From positions 261,501 to 325,500 of the forward strand of contig JAJOZX010000937.1 of the NCBI GenBank assembly GCA_023014485.1: a stretch of 64,000 nucleotides of DNA. Direction: 5' to 3'. The notes under the pieces were generated by a model. The model saw only the letters and a list, made by a program, of their open reading frames with translations. It did not search any database and was not told the origin of the DNA. Positions within the stretch are counted from its first letter, which is position 1, and the number at the start of each line of letters is the position of its first letter. This document shows positions 11,340-22,880 of this stretch, piece after piece. Source of the DNA: Bathynomus jamesi. Lineage: Eukaryota > Arthropoda > Malacostraca > Isopoda > Cirolanidae. A program made the translations under genes and the position numbers.

Positions 11340-11439
11340 TACAACGTTCTGTTTATGAATTAATGGATATACAATGGGGCATATATACATGATCAAATAT
11401 TAGTACAGGAAAATATATAGTTATATTAATTATATATAA
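11340..11439. repeat. AT-rich end zone of Polinton B (left of inserted transposon)
   Basis: Contains TTAGTACAGGAAAATATATAG, which is repeated at 13780-13910 on the other side of the inserted DNA transposon. It ends with the target duplication TATAA at 11435-11439. Confidence 0.55.
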
Positions 11440-13747
11440 CACTGGGGAACAAAAAAAAATATTTTTCTTGGTGCCTGAGATTTTATACCTTATTCTGGAT
11501 ATTTTCATGCCACTGATTCAGAAAATATCATCCATTTTGTTCTAGCAGCTCTAGTTTTTGAGATATTGCATACGTCATTACCTACTTTATTACCCTTCTG
11601 GGCCGGTATTATGAGTTGCTCGTAAATCTAAATGCATCTGTATAATTAAATTGTAGCTATGATTTTGCTGATGTTGCTGTTTTGCATGTGTATTGTACAT
11701 GTACTAACGTGAATTCTTTCCTGTTACAGGTGTTGACATGGCTTCATCACGAAGAAAGTGTTTAAATCATCCAGATGTGTTTTGTTTTATCTGCGGAGAG
11801 TACACGTTCATTGAACAGAGAAAAACTATTACTGATTTTGTGAAAAAAGCTTATTTTGCCTATTTCAAAGTACAACTAGGAGACCAAGATAAGCCATGGG
11901 CTCCTCATGTTGTGTGTAAAACGTGTACGGAGCATCTGCGGCATGGACCAACGGAAAGAGGAGGTGCCTGAAATTTGGTATACCAATGGTATGGAGAGAA
12001 CAGAGAAACCACAGTGATGACTGTTACTTTTGTTTGGTGAATATAAAAGGCATCAATGGACGTAACCGGAGTAAATGGACGTATCCTGACATAGACTCAG
12101 CTAGACGGCCTGTTTCACATTCAGATGAGATACCTGTCCCATCATTCAGCCATCTTCCAGAGCTCCCTCAAGAAGATGATGAATCTGCTACTGACAAAGA
12201 AAGCATATGTGGGCAAAATGACAGTGATTTCGGAGGACCGTCATCAGTTGCAGGTTTTAGTCAACACGAATTAAACGACCTCATAAGGGACTTAAGTCTT
12301 TCGAAGAAATCGTCTGAATTGTTAGCTTCCAGGCTGGGATAAAAAAATTTACTGCTGCCGGGAACCAAAATCACGTTATATCGCGACAGAGAAAAGGATT
12401 TACTGCCCTTCTTCTCAAAAGAGAACGATTTAGTTTTCTGCAACAATGTGCGCGGATTGCTGATGAAAATGGGCATATCGGAATACACACCAAGTGAATG
12501 GCGGTTATTCATAGATAGCTCCAAACGGAGCCTAAAATGTGTTCTTCTACAAAACGGCAACAGATACAGATCAATCCCAATTGGTCACTCAGTCGGTATG
12601 AGAGAAGAGCACGGGACAGTCGCCCTAGTCCTAGAAAAGATATCATACCGAGACCACCAATGGGTGATCTGTGTGGATCTGAAGGTGGTGAATTTTCTCC
12701 TGGGCCAGCAGAGCGGGTACACCAAGTACCCGTGCTTTATATGTCTCTGGGACAGTAGAGCTAAAGATGAACACTGGGTGAGAAGACAGTGGCCTCTGAG
12801 AGAAAACATGGTGGTTGGAGAAAAAAATCATCAAAGAAGCTTTGGTTGACAGAGAAAGGATCATATTGCCACCACTGCACATCAAACTAGGTTTGATGAA
12901 ACAATTTATAAAGGCTTTGAACAGAGATGGGACGTGTTTTGGCTACATATGTAGAAAATTTCTTGCGCTGAGCATGGAAAAGCTGAAGGCAGGTATTTTC
13001 GATGGACCGCAAATCCGGGAACTCATGAAAGACCCGCGTTTCCAAGATTCAATGGACAACATTGAGGCACGTGCGTGGTCATCGTTTAGTATGGTTGTGA
13101 AGAATTTCCTTGGGAACTATAAGGCCGATAACTACGGTGAACTAGTGGAGAATATGCTCCCTTCTTTTTGTAAACTTGGCTGTAAAATGAGCATCAAACT
13201 GCATTACCTCCACAGTCATTTGGATCGTTTCCCAGATAACCTCGGTGATCTAAGCGAGGAACAGGGTGAACGATTTCACCAAGAACTAAGGACCATGGAA
13301 GAACGGTACCGCGGACGATGGGATACTCACATGATGGCAGATTACTGCTGGAGCATCCAACGGGAATGTCCTGGCACATCTCATCGCAAGAAATCTCAGA
13401 AACGCGGTTTATGTGAGATGTCTCAATGAAAGAACATTTTTTGCCGTTCGTGTCTCAAGCTTGTTTGAATTTAAGAAATATTTTTCGTACCTTATGCTTG
13501 TTTGATGTTAATACACTATTTTTGCTGACATTCATCATACTTTTGTATTCAATTGACAACAACAGTGATTGCCAGTCAGCAATTATATAATATTATATAC
13601 ATTATATAGAAATATATATAGATATATATCATATCTTGATAAGCAGAGCTGATGGAGAAAAACTAATGTCATTTTTAGAATCAGCGACCTCAATATACCC
13701 AGAAACAGGTCTAACATCTAAGTCACCAAAAGTTGTGTTCCCCAGTG
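11440..13747 (+). mobile_element. DNA transposon with CACTGGGGAAC ends, superfamily not assigned
   Basis: Inverted ends CACTGGGGAAC (11440-11450) and GTTCCCCAGTG (13737-13747) flank 2.3 kb. The 5-bp TATAA occurs directly outside both ends (11435-11439 and 13748-13752), consistent with a target-site duplication. The flanking Polinton terminal sequence is continuous when the element is removed. A decayed transposase runs + inside. A 5-bp duplication with CACTG ends does not match hAT (8 bp) or Tc1/mariner (TA). I do not assign a named superfamily. Confidence 0.8.
11738..13429 (+). pseudogene. DDE-type transposase of the CACTG-ended transposon, broken
   Basis: The start MASSRRKCLNHPDVFCFICG at 11738 follows a pyrimidine tract ending in acag, so the start may be just after an intron. 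The N-terminal Cys-rich module (CFICG ... CKTCTEHLRH) looks zinc-binding. Candidate catalytic acids are the D in LFIDSSKRSLK, the D in CVDLKVVNFLLG and the E in LSEEQGERFHQ. A CFICLWDSR block and DTHMMADYCW are also present. The protein type is one I recall as abundant, mostly unnamed, in arthropod genomes. Frameshifts near 11950, 12345 and 12830 split it into four pieces, so it is inactive. The catalytic assignment is inference. Confidence 0.7.
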
Positions 13748-13974
13748 TATAATCATACAAAACAAAGTATTAACAAAATATTAGTACATGAAAATATAGT
13801 TATATTAATTATATATAATCATACAAAACAAAGTATTAACAAAATATTAGTACAGGAAAATATATAGTTACAGTATATTAGCAAAAATTATATTGTCAAA
13901 TATTAGTACAGGAAAAATATACAAAACGTATAATCATATTATTATTATGGGAAAAAAAAATATATATATTGTCT
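13748..13974. repeat. AT-rich end zone of Polinton B with tandem phrases
   Basis: Three to four diverged copies of ATCATACAAAACAAAGTATTAAC followed by AAATATTAGTACAGGAAAATAT. Reverse-complement phrases occur beside Polinton A (CTGTACTAATAT). No gene. Confidence 0.6.
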
Positions 13975-14328
13975 TTACGTTCTATGATGCAAAACGCTAA
14001 ACTCGCATATTAAAGAGTCTATATCCACATCGGCATTACTTTGTACGATGTGGTAAAACCGTCCAAGCATCACTTCACCGTTTAATTGATGCGGCGGTCT
14101 ATACTCGACATAAATGGCTTTCGTATCGTTCAATACTATTTTTGTACCCACTTTACACTCGGCGGGCAAGTTATCTTTAAGCACAGCTAGAACACAATCA
14201 AAAGCATGCGCAAAAATGTCATCGTTAACCACAACATTAAATACAAGTTTATAATCATGCCTTTCCAATCGGGGATTTTTTCTTAACGTCCCGAACTTTT
14301 AAATTGTGAACTCTTCTTCACTCGACAT
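13975..14328 (-). pseudogene. Small conserved gene at the polymerase end of Polinton B
   Basis: About 117 residues from ATG at 14328, which overlaps the upstream stop (ATGTCGAGTGA), to TAA at 13975. It is homologous to 7249-7607 (CKVGTKIVLND, AIYVEYR, EFSVL). The only break seen is a nonsense TAA near the start (after EEEFTI). From 14268 down the frame is open. Function unknown; no transmembrane segment or catalytic signature is visible. Its position at the extreme polymerase end in both A and B argues that it is a real Polinton gene. Confidence 0.65.
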
Positions 14329-15299
14329 AGCAGAATTGGAAATATTCTACTAAATCGTAACGACACCTATCCACTATATAGAGGTACAGCTCTTCAGGGT
14401 GAACAGTGTAGGCGAGCTCAGCTCTGTACCTCAAGTGCTTTGTACCAAATCTCAGGATATTTCGAAGAATCTAAACCTTTTAAATATGCATCCAGATCTA
14501 GACCGTTCTCCCCCTGTTCATTCCTACCTTCAACAAATCCGTCGAGCAGAGCGGTGTAAGCGTATTCAAGTACAGTGTCAAAATAAATCATGTCTGTAAC
14601 ACGCGCGTCTAATATAGGCTTCAGCTTACGGAATCCGACGATCTCAAACATTCTGTCGAGGATGAAACGTTTTCGTGTAGGAACATGAATACGTATCAGA
14701 CAATTTTGCAAAGGGGGATTTTCACAAACCGGGGCGCTATTAGAGAGAAACATATGTTCATATTTATCCTTTTTGTTTAACAGGCGATACTCTTCTCTAA
14801 AATCTGTTAAAAACTCTCACAACCCATTAGCCACAACCTCACTACAAACCTCATGATATATATTAATGTAGTGGTAAAAATACTTAAGATTGTCCATGAT
14901 GACAAGATTTACATTTTCATTCGTAGAGTACACGTAATCGGTATGGTGTAACATGATATAATACCTCTTATCACACCACTCATCCACAAGACTCACTACC
15001 CATAACTGTTGTTTATTTTCTGATCGTGTTGCTTCTTCTACCACGCGGTGCAAGTGAGCCTTTATAAAGCTTAGTTCTATAACACACTTCAGTACATCGT
15101 CTGTACTGCGAAATCCTACAACCCCCTCGCCAGAATATCCGTGGAGTATTTGAATAGCCTGGCCCTTCGCACGATTCACTGCAGCCTTAAAAGAGGCAAA
15201 GGAGGCGGGAATAGGGAGTTTTTCAGTATCCACTACATCTACGCACTTAGCAGAATACCACTTCATAAATGTTGAACACGCGATATTAAAGGTGGCCAT
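14318..15299 (-). pseudogene. Conserved Polinton gene downstream of pPolB, shortened in B
   Basis: Begins MATFNIACSTFMKWYS at 15299 and matches copy A through the LINE break. A single TGT-to-TGA change relative to A (stop at 14817) ends the first 160 residues. The frame then continues (LLNKKDKYEHMFLSN) and joins PTRKRFILDRMFEIVGF after a deletion of about 660 bp present in A. Further frame damage lies near 14420. The stop TGA (14318-14320) overlaps the next start. Function unknown; I cannot match it to a named Polinton protein. Confidence 0.65.
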
Positions 15300-15556
15300 T
15301 TTCTTCTATGCGAGAGAATACACGTCTGAGCTCAAGGGTAGACAGAGGTCAACTGAGTACGGAAGGGTAGAGGTCTGCTCAGGTTGCGGCGTGATTCACG
15401 TCGCCGGTCTTACAGTGGGCGGAGCTTAACTTTTACTGTACACACGCACACACGCAAAGTAAAACACTAGTTGAAGCACGATTTATTTGAGAAACGAAAT
15501 AATCAAGATGTATATATTTACAAATACGTGTAATAATTAAGTTAACAATAGACATA
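15300..15556. other. Intergenic between pPolB and the next gene of Polinton B
   Basis: Corresponds to 3952-4162 in copy A. Both contain GTGGGCGGAGCTTA near the centre, with a purine-rich stretch before the start codon. No gene; possibly the promoter of the downstream gene and the 3' end of pPolB. Confidence 0.45.
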
Positions 15557-18500
15557 TCAAAGATTGTGGTATCCAAAGGGTACGGTGTCATAGGTACCAG
15601 ACACCTGGTAGCGTTTCCTGTAGGTGTTACGGCACACCTTTGTACCCCTAAGTTCCTTCACGCCCCCCAGCTTCTGCACCCGAAAACTGTGGGTGCCTAC
15701 AGTCAGTTGGGGCGGCCGATCACCCTCATCATCCAAGCACACTAGCTCCTTCAGCGAATCAAAGTAGACGACCCGCCGATTCGCTTGGTTAAACGTGATG
15801 CCCTTAGCCATTACGATATACTTCGTTTCATCCCCTATCCTCACCCGTACCCCATAGGTTTTTGGATCTGTTGACACAAACGAGTCGGCGTATGCGTTGT
15901 CCCCATACTCATCCTTGATCTCGTCAGTTAACTCATCGAGGAACTCCTCAATAGCAGGCATGTATTCACCCCTCCTTGCTGTGAATATCACGCTATCTGT
16001 ATCGGCGTACAATACTCTCCGTCCAAGAGAATGCAATAGACCCTAAAGATTGATGCGGGCATAGGCTGTTGTGAAGCTGGCAACAAGAATGTTTGTAACC
16101 CGTGAGGTATCTGTCGCCAACTCAGTATTGTTGTACTTTATTATGTAAGTATTACCTACATTCACAATCTCCATGACTTCTTTATCGGGTGCATTGGCGT
16201 AATCCCAGACTTCACTATAACTTTGCGCCAAATGAACGTTCCCTTTACCGGTATTCTGCGCAAATTTTCACAAAAGGCTGTTTAGGCACAATTTTGCACT
16301 AAAGCGCTTCCCAGGATTCTTTACAATTTGGGTACGATCAAGTTGTATACCTTCATGGTCACGGTAACGTTGAATATAAGATGTTTTTCATCTTCGGTTT
16401 CAACCCCTCGCGGATACCCTGATGCCTCAACCTTATCCTTCAAAAATGCGTTTATATATGGTGTGAAAAGGATGGGTCGCTTCTGAAACCTCCACACCTC
16501 ATGTATCTTCATTATTCTATACCCATGGCAAACAGCTAGGGCAAGCTCAGGGCTTGTGTATACACCTCTGATCTTGCGCTGGTGGGATGTATGGCAACAA
16601 TCACCATTGTTCTCTTCCGCGCACTTCACGCACAGGGGAAACATGAGTTTGTGATCTATAACGACAGGTAAGATCGGCATCCATAAATCGCGAGGGGGGG
16701 AGCACGTCTACGAAAGAAAGTCCGAAATAGTACCCATTCAAATTTCTTGAAAATTCGTTGATGGAGGGTAGGTTAGGGCCCACCAGTTTCTCAGGCGCGC
16801 CTACGGGGTACGGATTGTTCTTCATCACGTAGGGGTATAAAGAACAGAAATCGTAGTAGTGAAGCTTCACACCCTCCGTAGGCGGAAAGTATAGCTTGAA
16901 GGGATTTGTACGCCCACCGAACAAGCTATCTCCGCATTTGAGAGGATCCAGCACCATTGAACGCTTGATCATGTTTATTTCTTCAAGATACACCGCGTCT
17001 GCCTCCATCCGTGCATCATACTCATGCTCCCACAAGACTTTGTGAGTGAACTGGGACCCTATAAGTTGGTCGCGGGTGCGCGTCCACGCAATACAGTCGG
17101 TCGGAGATCTACCGTGGATATCTCCCACGATTCCACACTCAGGACGGGGCATCCATGCCACCAGCAACCGTTAAAGGAGTACACAGTCTTCTCGCCAGTG
17201 ACACGGTTTTCACTTAGACCATCAACCCAAAAAACATGGCCATTAACCTTAATGGGTACTTCCCCCATGTTGCGGGCATGCTTTATGTATACAACTGTCT
17301 GCTGTTGTAGGTGTATGAGCCAGTAAATAGCCTTGTGCACGTAACTGCGGGGATTGTTTCTGTGAATAATGGATAAGGTGTCTTTAGGCATGAAGTTATT
17401 CTTGAACACCGTAAAACATAATGATGCGATGGTGGTTGCGACTTGCAGCGGATCGCATTTCAAACGACATATGTACATCCTTCTAAAGGTCTGGAAAACT
17501 CTAAGCACGCGCACATCATGCAATAACGCTCACATTCATCAGCTATATTATAAGGATTACGTTCATTAAAACTGTTGTAGTATCGATCAAAATCTTCACG
17601 TTCATCTGTGCTCATACAGTCATAGTTAAAGTAATGTTTGGGTGGAGGTAGACCTACGTAATTTAAAGTTTCACTAGTGAGGAATGTGTAAGGGAAATAT
17701 CCTTTTGAAACTTCAGCTGCCACCCCCATCACCTTGGGTAGCTTTGCTAATTTGCAGGGTGTGAATAATAAAGTATCTTTAAATTGTACATTACATCTTA
17801 TTTGCATCTGTATTAGTTTGTTGCCTCTTTTCAATGGGTCGCCTGTAAATATCTCAGAGGACTCGTGCTCAAGCAACTCCTTATAAAGGAACTGTGTGCC
17901 AAATTTTGCCCCGTTATGGGCGAGAGTATATACAGTCATTTTTTTTAACTTGTCCGCTAACTTAACAATATAGGATACAAATAGTTTTACAGGACTATCG
18001 TGGACATTCGTTTTAAAAACGTTTGTCCGTTTACCACATTTGGGGCACTCATCACAGATAGTCTGGCTAACAAGTAAATGTGGAATAACCTCTTTGGTTT
18101 CAGCGTTCGTGTATGTGTCTATATCGTAGTACACAGTTATACAAGGGCTGTTTTTAGGCTTGGCGTCCTTTCATATAACATACATGCTTTACACCATCCG
18201 CCTTATATTTCTCATGGTATGTAGAGCAGTGAATTTCGTCACATTTGTGCTTGAAATTTCCCCAATTATCCATCATGTGAAACACGACATTCACAGATTC
18301 TCATTTTCCTGCACGTACCAATTGATTTATGGAGCTCAAAACAGCTATTATTGAAAAATGTGCGTCTACACACATTATAGTCCCTCTTCTCAGCATCAAC
18401 TACACGGCTTTCACATTTGGGGCTTTTACACTGCTCACATACCATGTGACATTCTTTACAATGTTTCACTATATCATCCGCAAACTCGAGACACCCCTTA

Positions 18501-19673
18501 CACAGATCAAGATGTCGTCCATATTTTTTTGACTTTTATCATAACTCGCGTAAAGGCACCTTTTATTACGGATGGGGAGATACGTTGTAACCTGATAGTC
18601 CTAAAATAAGTAGGGGCCTTGTACGATCTCTCAAACAGCTTTTAAGAACATACACAGTTCTACGACGTTCATCCAGTCCAAATAAAACTATACGAGCATT
18701 CATTTCCTGTTCTACCCTTCCCAGCTCCTCAGGACCCATGTTACAATCAAACTCAAGTTTACAGCCTACAGCTAGTTTACGAGCACGCTCCACGACCGTA
18801 GGCAACCAAATTTGCTCGGATTTCTATTTAGTACAGTAAACATACGAGCTAAGACTACTGCTATAAAGCCGCAACCGCGATCGACGTTTATATGCCCTAT
18901 AAATAGCCTGAGAATTGAAGTTAAGAGTATTAGGTGTGGCACTATGACCCGCAACACGGAATACACGGTCAATATTCACCGTGAAGTTGTCCATATTGAA
19001 GGCTATACTACTTTGGGAGGCCTGCATTATACGACCTAATATATACTCTACATCTTCAGCGGCCAAACGTCTGAATGGTACTACTACCCAAAAATCATCT
19101 ACAGAGCCATCATCTGACCCGAATCCGAAGGACAGCCTCGTCCTGACTTCACGCTCGTCGCGGTTCTGAAGGGCAAACTCTACAATACGCTCTACAACGC
19201 GACGTAGGCCGTGTTCAATACCGTTGCTATACATGGATCTAGGATCAACCCTGACTATATACCGATTTCTAGTCAAGGCTGGGGTAGGGGTTGCGGTGCG
19301 CACCAACTCGAATGTTATACCCTCCTCAACAGAACGGGGAGCAGCTGTGGAGGATGAATAAGGGGTATATTTGAGGAAGACGCTGTTGTGGGGTTGGTTG
19401 CGTAAGACGTTGAGGGTTGGGGCTCTATTACTGCAGACTCAACAGAACGGGGTGCAGATGTGGAGGAAGAACAAGGGGGTTTATTGGGGGAATGCCCTAC
19501 TGTGGGGGTTGTTGCGTAAGACGTAGAGGATTGGGGCTCTACTACTGGTGGTCTAACAACCGGCGCTTTCCTGACGCGCTTCATACCTGACGTGGAGGGC
19601 TCTTCATCATGTCTCCGCTTTGAACGTGCAACAGGTGTCGCTGGTTAGGGTTCATCGGAGGGTATGGGCATTG
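15557..19673 (-). pseudogene. pPolB: Protein-primed DNA polymerase B of Polinton B, broken
   Basis: Reading leftwards, a Ser/Thr/Pro-rich N-terminus with repeated VEPQ-STSYAT phrases (19315-19584) is followed by the conserved LTRNRYIVRVDPRSM region. Next come a Cys-rich zinc block (18266-18469) and Exo I YYDIDTYTN (18130). Exo II near 17930 reads NGAKFG where copy A has NGAKFD, so a metal ligand is lost. Polymerase motif A DFCSLYPYV lies near 16860, motif B is broken near 16270, and motif C YADTDS is intact near 16000. About ten frameshifts or stops divide it. The extreme N-terminal coding lies beyond the Tc1 insertion (21069-21140). It would act with the integrase in replication and spread, but is dead here. 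Confidence 0.9.
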
Positions 19674-19675
19674 TA

Positions 19676-21068
19676 CAGTGCCCGCGAAAAGTATCCGATC
19701 ACCCTGGAAATTTGTATTTTTTACATAAAAAACAATGTTTAAATGTATACTAACCTTATATTAGTATTTTGTCATCTGTCCTTTGGTTTGGATGACTTGT
19801 TCTAGACGTTTTGGCATGGATTTAATCAAGTTTTGACAAACTTCCACTGATATTTCCTTGCACCATACCGTTTTGATGGCTTCTTGTAATTTTCGACTGA
19901 GCCAGTGTCGTGGCATTCAACCTTATTTTTTATTATTAGCCACATATTTTCTATCGGATTGAGATCTGGACTATTACCAGGCCAATCCAAAATATCAAAT
20001 TTATTGTCAGTAATCCATTTTGTCACTATTTTGGCCCTGTGACATGGTGCACCATCATGCATGTATGTTTTTGTCCTTTGGATTGCCATTGCCATTGGAA
20101 GTTTATCCTGTAGCATTGCTAAATACCGTGCACCATTCATAGTTGTGTTCTTCGGAAGAAAATATAGGTTTCCACGCCCATAGTAACCGAAACAACCCCA
20201 AACCATCACACTTGGAAGTGTTTCATTGTCTTTAGGGTGTATTTAGGGTCCATCCTATTTGAGCCAATGGGCCGGCGAACCTTTTTTGGACAACTTCTGA
20301 ATGTCAAAATGTCGACTCATCACTAAATAAACCTTCTTCCAGTCATCAACAGTCCAATGAATATATTTTTTACAAAATGCGACACGTTTTTTACGCATTT
20401 TTCATTAATGAACGGTTTCTTAGCAGCATGGCGAGATGGTAATCCGAGTTCTTTTTGGAGCCGCTCCTGGATAGTTCGTTCAGAAACATCAGATAACACA
20501 AATTATTCATATTAAATTTTATTTCTTTCGCAGTTATTGTTGGGTTTTTCAATACTAAACGTTTCATAAGTTTGTCTGTTCGTGAATTTGTTTTTCTCGG
20601 TCTGCCAGATCGTTTTTTAGGGACTGGCGTGGTTAGGCCGGCATTGTTCTTAGCCCGTGAAAACCCATAAATTAACGGTACTTTGGGATATGTTTAATTC
20701 CTTAGCTATCTGTCTCTGTGATTTCCCACATGTATGCAAAGCAACAATAGCACCTCGACAATCACTCTTAAGTTGTTTTTTAGCACACATTATATATAAA
20801 TTTTATTTACACCACTTTCTGTAAAAAATAACAAAATATCAATAAATTTATACAAACAGTGAAATCTGACAACTTTGAGACACAGCCACCCGCAACGAAG
20901 GCTACCAGAACACTAATTTGAGAATGCGTTGGATAGCTCTCATATCAGCGAGCAACCTCAAAGTTACCAGATGTCGCTAGAACAAATAGAAAGTGAATTA
21001 TGTGTCTCTGAATATCAAGGGAAAATATTGTATTTTCTTGAGTGATCGGATACTTTTCGCGGGCACTG
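19676..21068 (-). mobile_element. Tc1-like DD34E transposon, copy 1
   Basis: The inverted ends CAGTGCCCGCGAAAAGTATC are flanked by TA at 19674-19675 and 21069-21070. It is inserted in the 5' coding part of Polinton B pPolB; the same site is uninterrupted in copy C near 54175. It is about 1.39 kb and very similar to the copy at 37759-39150, implying a recently active family. The transposase runs on -. Confidence 0.92.
19768..20790 (-). pseudogene. Tc1-like transposase (DD34E), broken
   Basis: The start at 20790 (MCAKKQLKSD) begins an N-terminal helix-turn-helix (QIAKELNISQSTVNLW). A second DNA-binding repeat and the catalytic domain follow. The second Asp lies in MHDGAPCH and the Glu in SPDLNPIE, 34 residues apart (DD34E). 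Frameshifts or stops occur near 20660, 20500, 20305 and 19900, so only 19826-20209 is a long open segment. Comparison with the second copy shows independent small indels, for example an extra A in TGAAAACCC here and an intact GGTCTGCCAG that the other copy has lost. Confidence 0.88.
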
Positions 21069-21228
21069 TAGATGTACGGTCAACGGGTTCATCCGTGATA
21101 TCGATGATGGGGGCTGTACATCGTCATCATTCACGGTTCGGCGGAAGCAGAAAACAAAATATAAGGAGCAGCACTCGTTATTTGTAATATTCTGTAAATG
21201 ACCGACTTAGGTGTGTGACGTGTTAGAA
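21069..21228. promoter_or_regulatory. Divergent intergenic region of Polinton B
   Basis: This short space separates leftward pPolB from the rightward ATPase and must hold both promoters. In copy C the equivalent is 54019-54110, with TTTTGTTTTCTTCCACAG upstream of conserved coding, a plausible splice acceptor for pPolB. No TATA box stands out. Confidence 0.4.
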
Positions 21229-21854
21229 ATGGATTCTGTAGAAAAATTCAGATTCACGAGCCCATACACATGTATTATATCTGGACGGACAGGTTGTGGT
21301 AAAACGGTGTTTATGCTTAATATCATTAAAGAAAAGGGGGAAATGTTCTCAAAATTTGTACATAAAGTTATATGGTGCTATTCGACATACGAATCAGTGT
21401 TCAACGAGTACCAAGATGATGTTTTGTTCCACAAGGGGGCCTCTGACGCTAATTCACTAAAGGGAAATGAACATAGTTATCGTAATTGACGAACTCATGT
21501 TGGAGATGGATAACACGTTTCCTGAGACATTTACAGTATTCTCCCACCATCTTAACATATGCGTGTTCTTCATCAATCAAAATCTATTTTTCAAAAATAG
21601 ATACATGCGCGATGTGTCGTTAAATATGCAATATCTAGTCTTATTCGCGCAACGTAGAGATGTCACAAATTGGGGTATTAGCCAATCAAATGTTCCCGAA
21701 TCAGCGTAATGAGTTTTTGGAGGTTTATAAAGAGGTCACAAAGCAACGTCATGGATATCTGTTTTGTGATCTTCACCCACGAAACACGTTTAGGGTGCTT
21801 CTAAGAACGAATATATTTCCAAACGAGCCTGAAACCGTATATATTCCAGAATGA
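21229..21854 (+). pseudogene. Polinton packaging ATPase (FtsK/HerA type), two frameshifts
   Basis: The P-loop ATPase is expected to drive genome packaging into capsids. The Walker A motif reads GRTGCGKT (residues 19-26) and Walker B VIVIDELMLEMD. The start ATG at 21229 was chosen by agreement with copy C (MxSVEKFRFTSP). Frameshifts near 21480 and 21690 split the gene into three overlapping frames. The stop overlaps the next ATG. Copy C (53389-54018) is the same protein with an open frame of 209 residues. Confidence 0.88.
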
Positions 21855-22174
21855 CGAATAGGCTAAAGAAATACCGCGAATTAATAAAAGTCTATCAACG
21901 ACTGCCTCGAGCATTACAGCAGATGTTTATTAAAAATATTGACTCTGACTTTTTAAAATGCATCTGTGAAATCTGCCTTAATGCTATAAAATGTAATGTT
22001 CCAATGAAATCCTCTCAGAAGACTCGCTTACGTCGTTACAAGAACATAATACGGACGTTCGCCCATAAAAGTCAGACTGTGACTAAGAGAAAGCGTATTA
22101 TTGTACAAAGAGGCGGTTCGTTCCTCCCCATCTTATTTTCAATTTTGGGACCTTTACTCAGTAGATTAATATAA
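21851..22174 (+). CDS. Small basic Polinton protein, 107 residues
   Basis: Open frame starting inside the ATPase stop (ATGA) and ending TAATG with the next start, a packed layout that favours it being real. It is Lys/Arg-rich (TKRKRIIVQRGG) with a Cys cluster in the middle (CICEICLNAIKC) and a hydrophobic, amphipathic-looking C-terminus (GGSFLPILFSILGPLLSRLI). That end could be membrane-active or capsid-associated (inference). Copy C has the same gene with a nonsense codon. Function not recognised. Confidence 0.65.
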   Translation: MTNRLKKYRELIKVYQRLPRALQQMFIKNIDSDFLKCICEICLNAIKCNVPMKSSQKTRLRRYKNIIRTFAHKSQTVTKRKRIIVQRGGSFLPILFSILGPLLSRLI

Positions 22175-22880
22175 TGAAGAAGGTGGTTGTGATACCGCAC
22201 GAGGTGTATGCTTCACTACAAAGGAGTCCAAACGCGGTTCTAGAACCCCGTAAAAGTAGGCTTAAAAGAATGGAAAGTGAGTTGCTAGCCCTATTAAACA
22301 GTGAAAAGGCACCTGATGAGAAAAGGATCTTGTATCAAGAGGCTTTGCAGAAATTTCTTCATGAGTACGAAAATTATAAGCATCCTACAGAGCGCTGAGC
22401 ATAGCGACACAGGGCTTGAGCAACCAAAGAGTAGCGGAACACAGCACATCGAACATGTGCTAAAAAACAGCCTCCCCCATACATTGAGGAATAAAGGGCT
22501 GTCTTTATAATCTATTAAGTGAGGACCCTATCATACAGTGGTCCGATACCGGCGAGGTCATTGTTGAAGGAACAAGGGTACAAGGATCCAATATCGTTGA
22601 TATTGTTCATGATCTGGTGAGAAAGTGGGATAGGCCCTCACCAACAGGATGGAGGCATATTAAAGCAAGACTACAACAAATAAATGTCCCCAAAATATTG
22701 ATAGGTAATCTGAATAAGTTAAAATAATTGGAACATGCACCGCACGTGTCACAACTGAGTACACCGTCGCCCCCAGCAGCTGCAGTGTCTCTGAAGAGGA
22801 GAAAGAAGAGAATAGACGGCCAACCTTATCCACGTGCCTCTAAAATACGCAAATGGCTAACGTATAAAGTAAGCACTATT
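22174..22880 (+). pseudogene. Conserved Polinton protein between basic protein and integrase, broken
   Basis: Starts MKKVVVIPHEVYASLQRS. The N-terminal half is helical and charged (likely coiled coil, RKSRLKRMESEL). The C-terminal half has LLSEDPIIQWSD and WDRPSPTGWRHIKARLQQ, followed by a basic RKKRIDGQPYP tail. The frame breaks after 22398, where about 25 bases present in copy C are missing, then again near 22505 and 22725. A complete version would be about 235 residues. Role unknown; its fixed place before the integrase in B and C supports a conserved element function. Confidence 0.65.
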
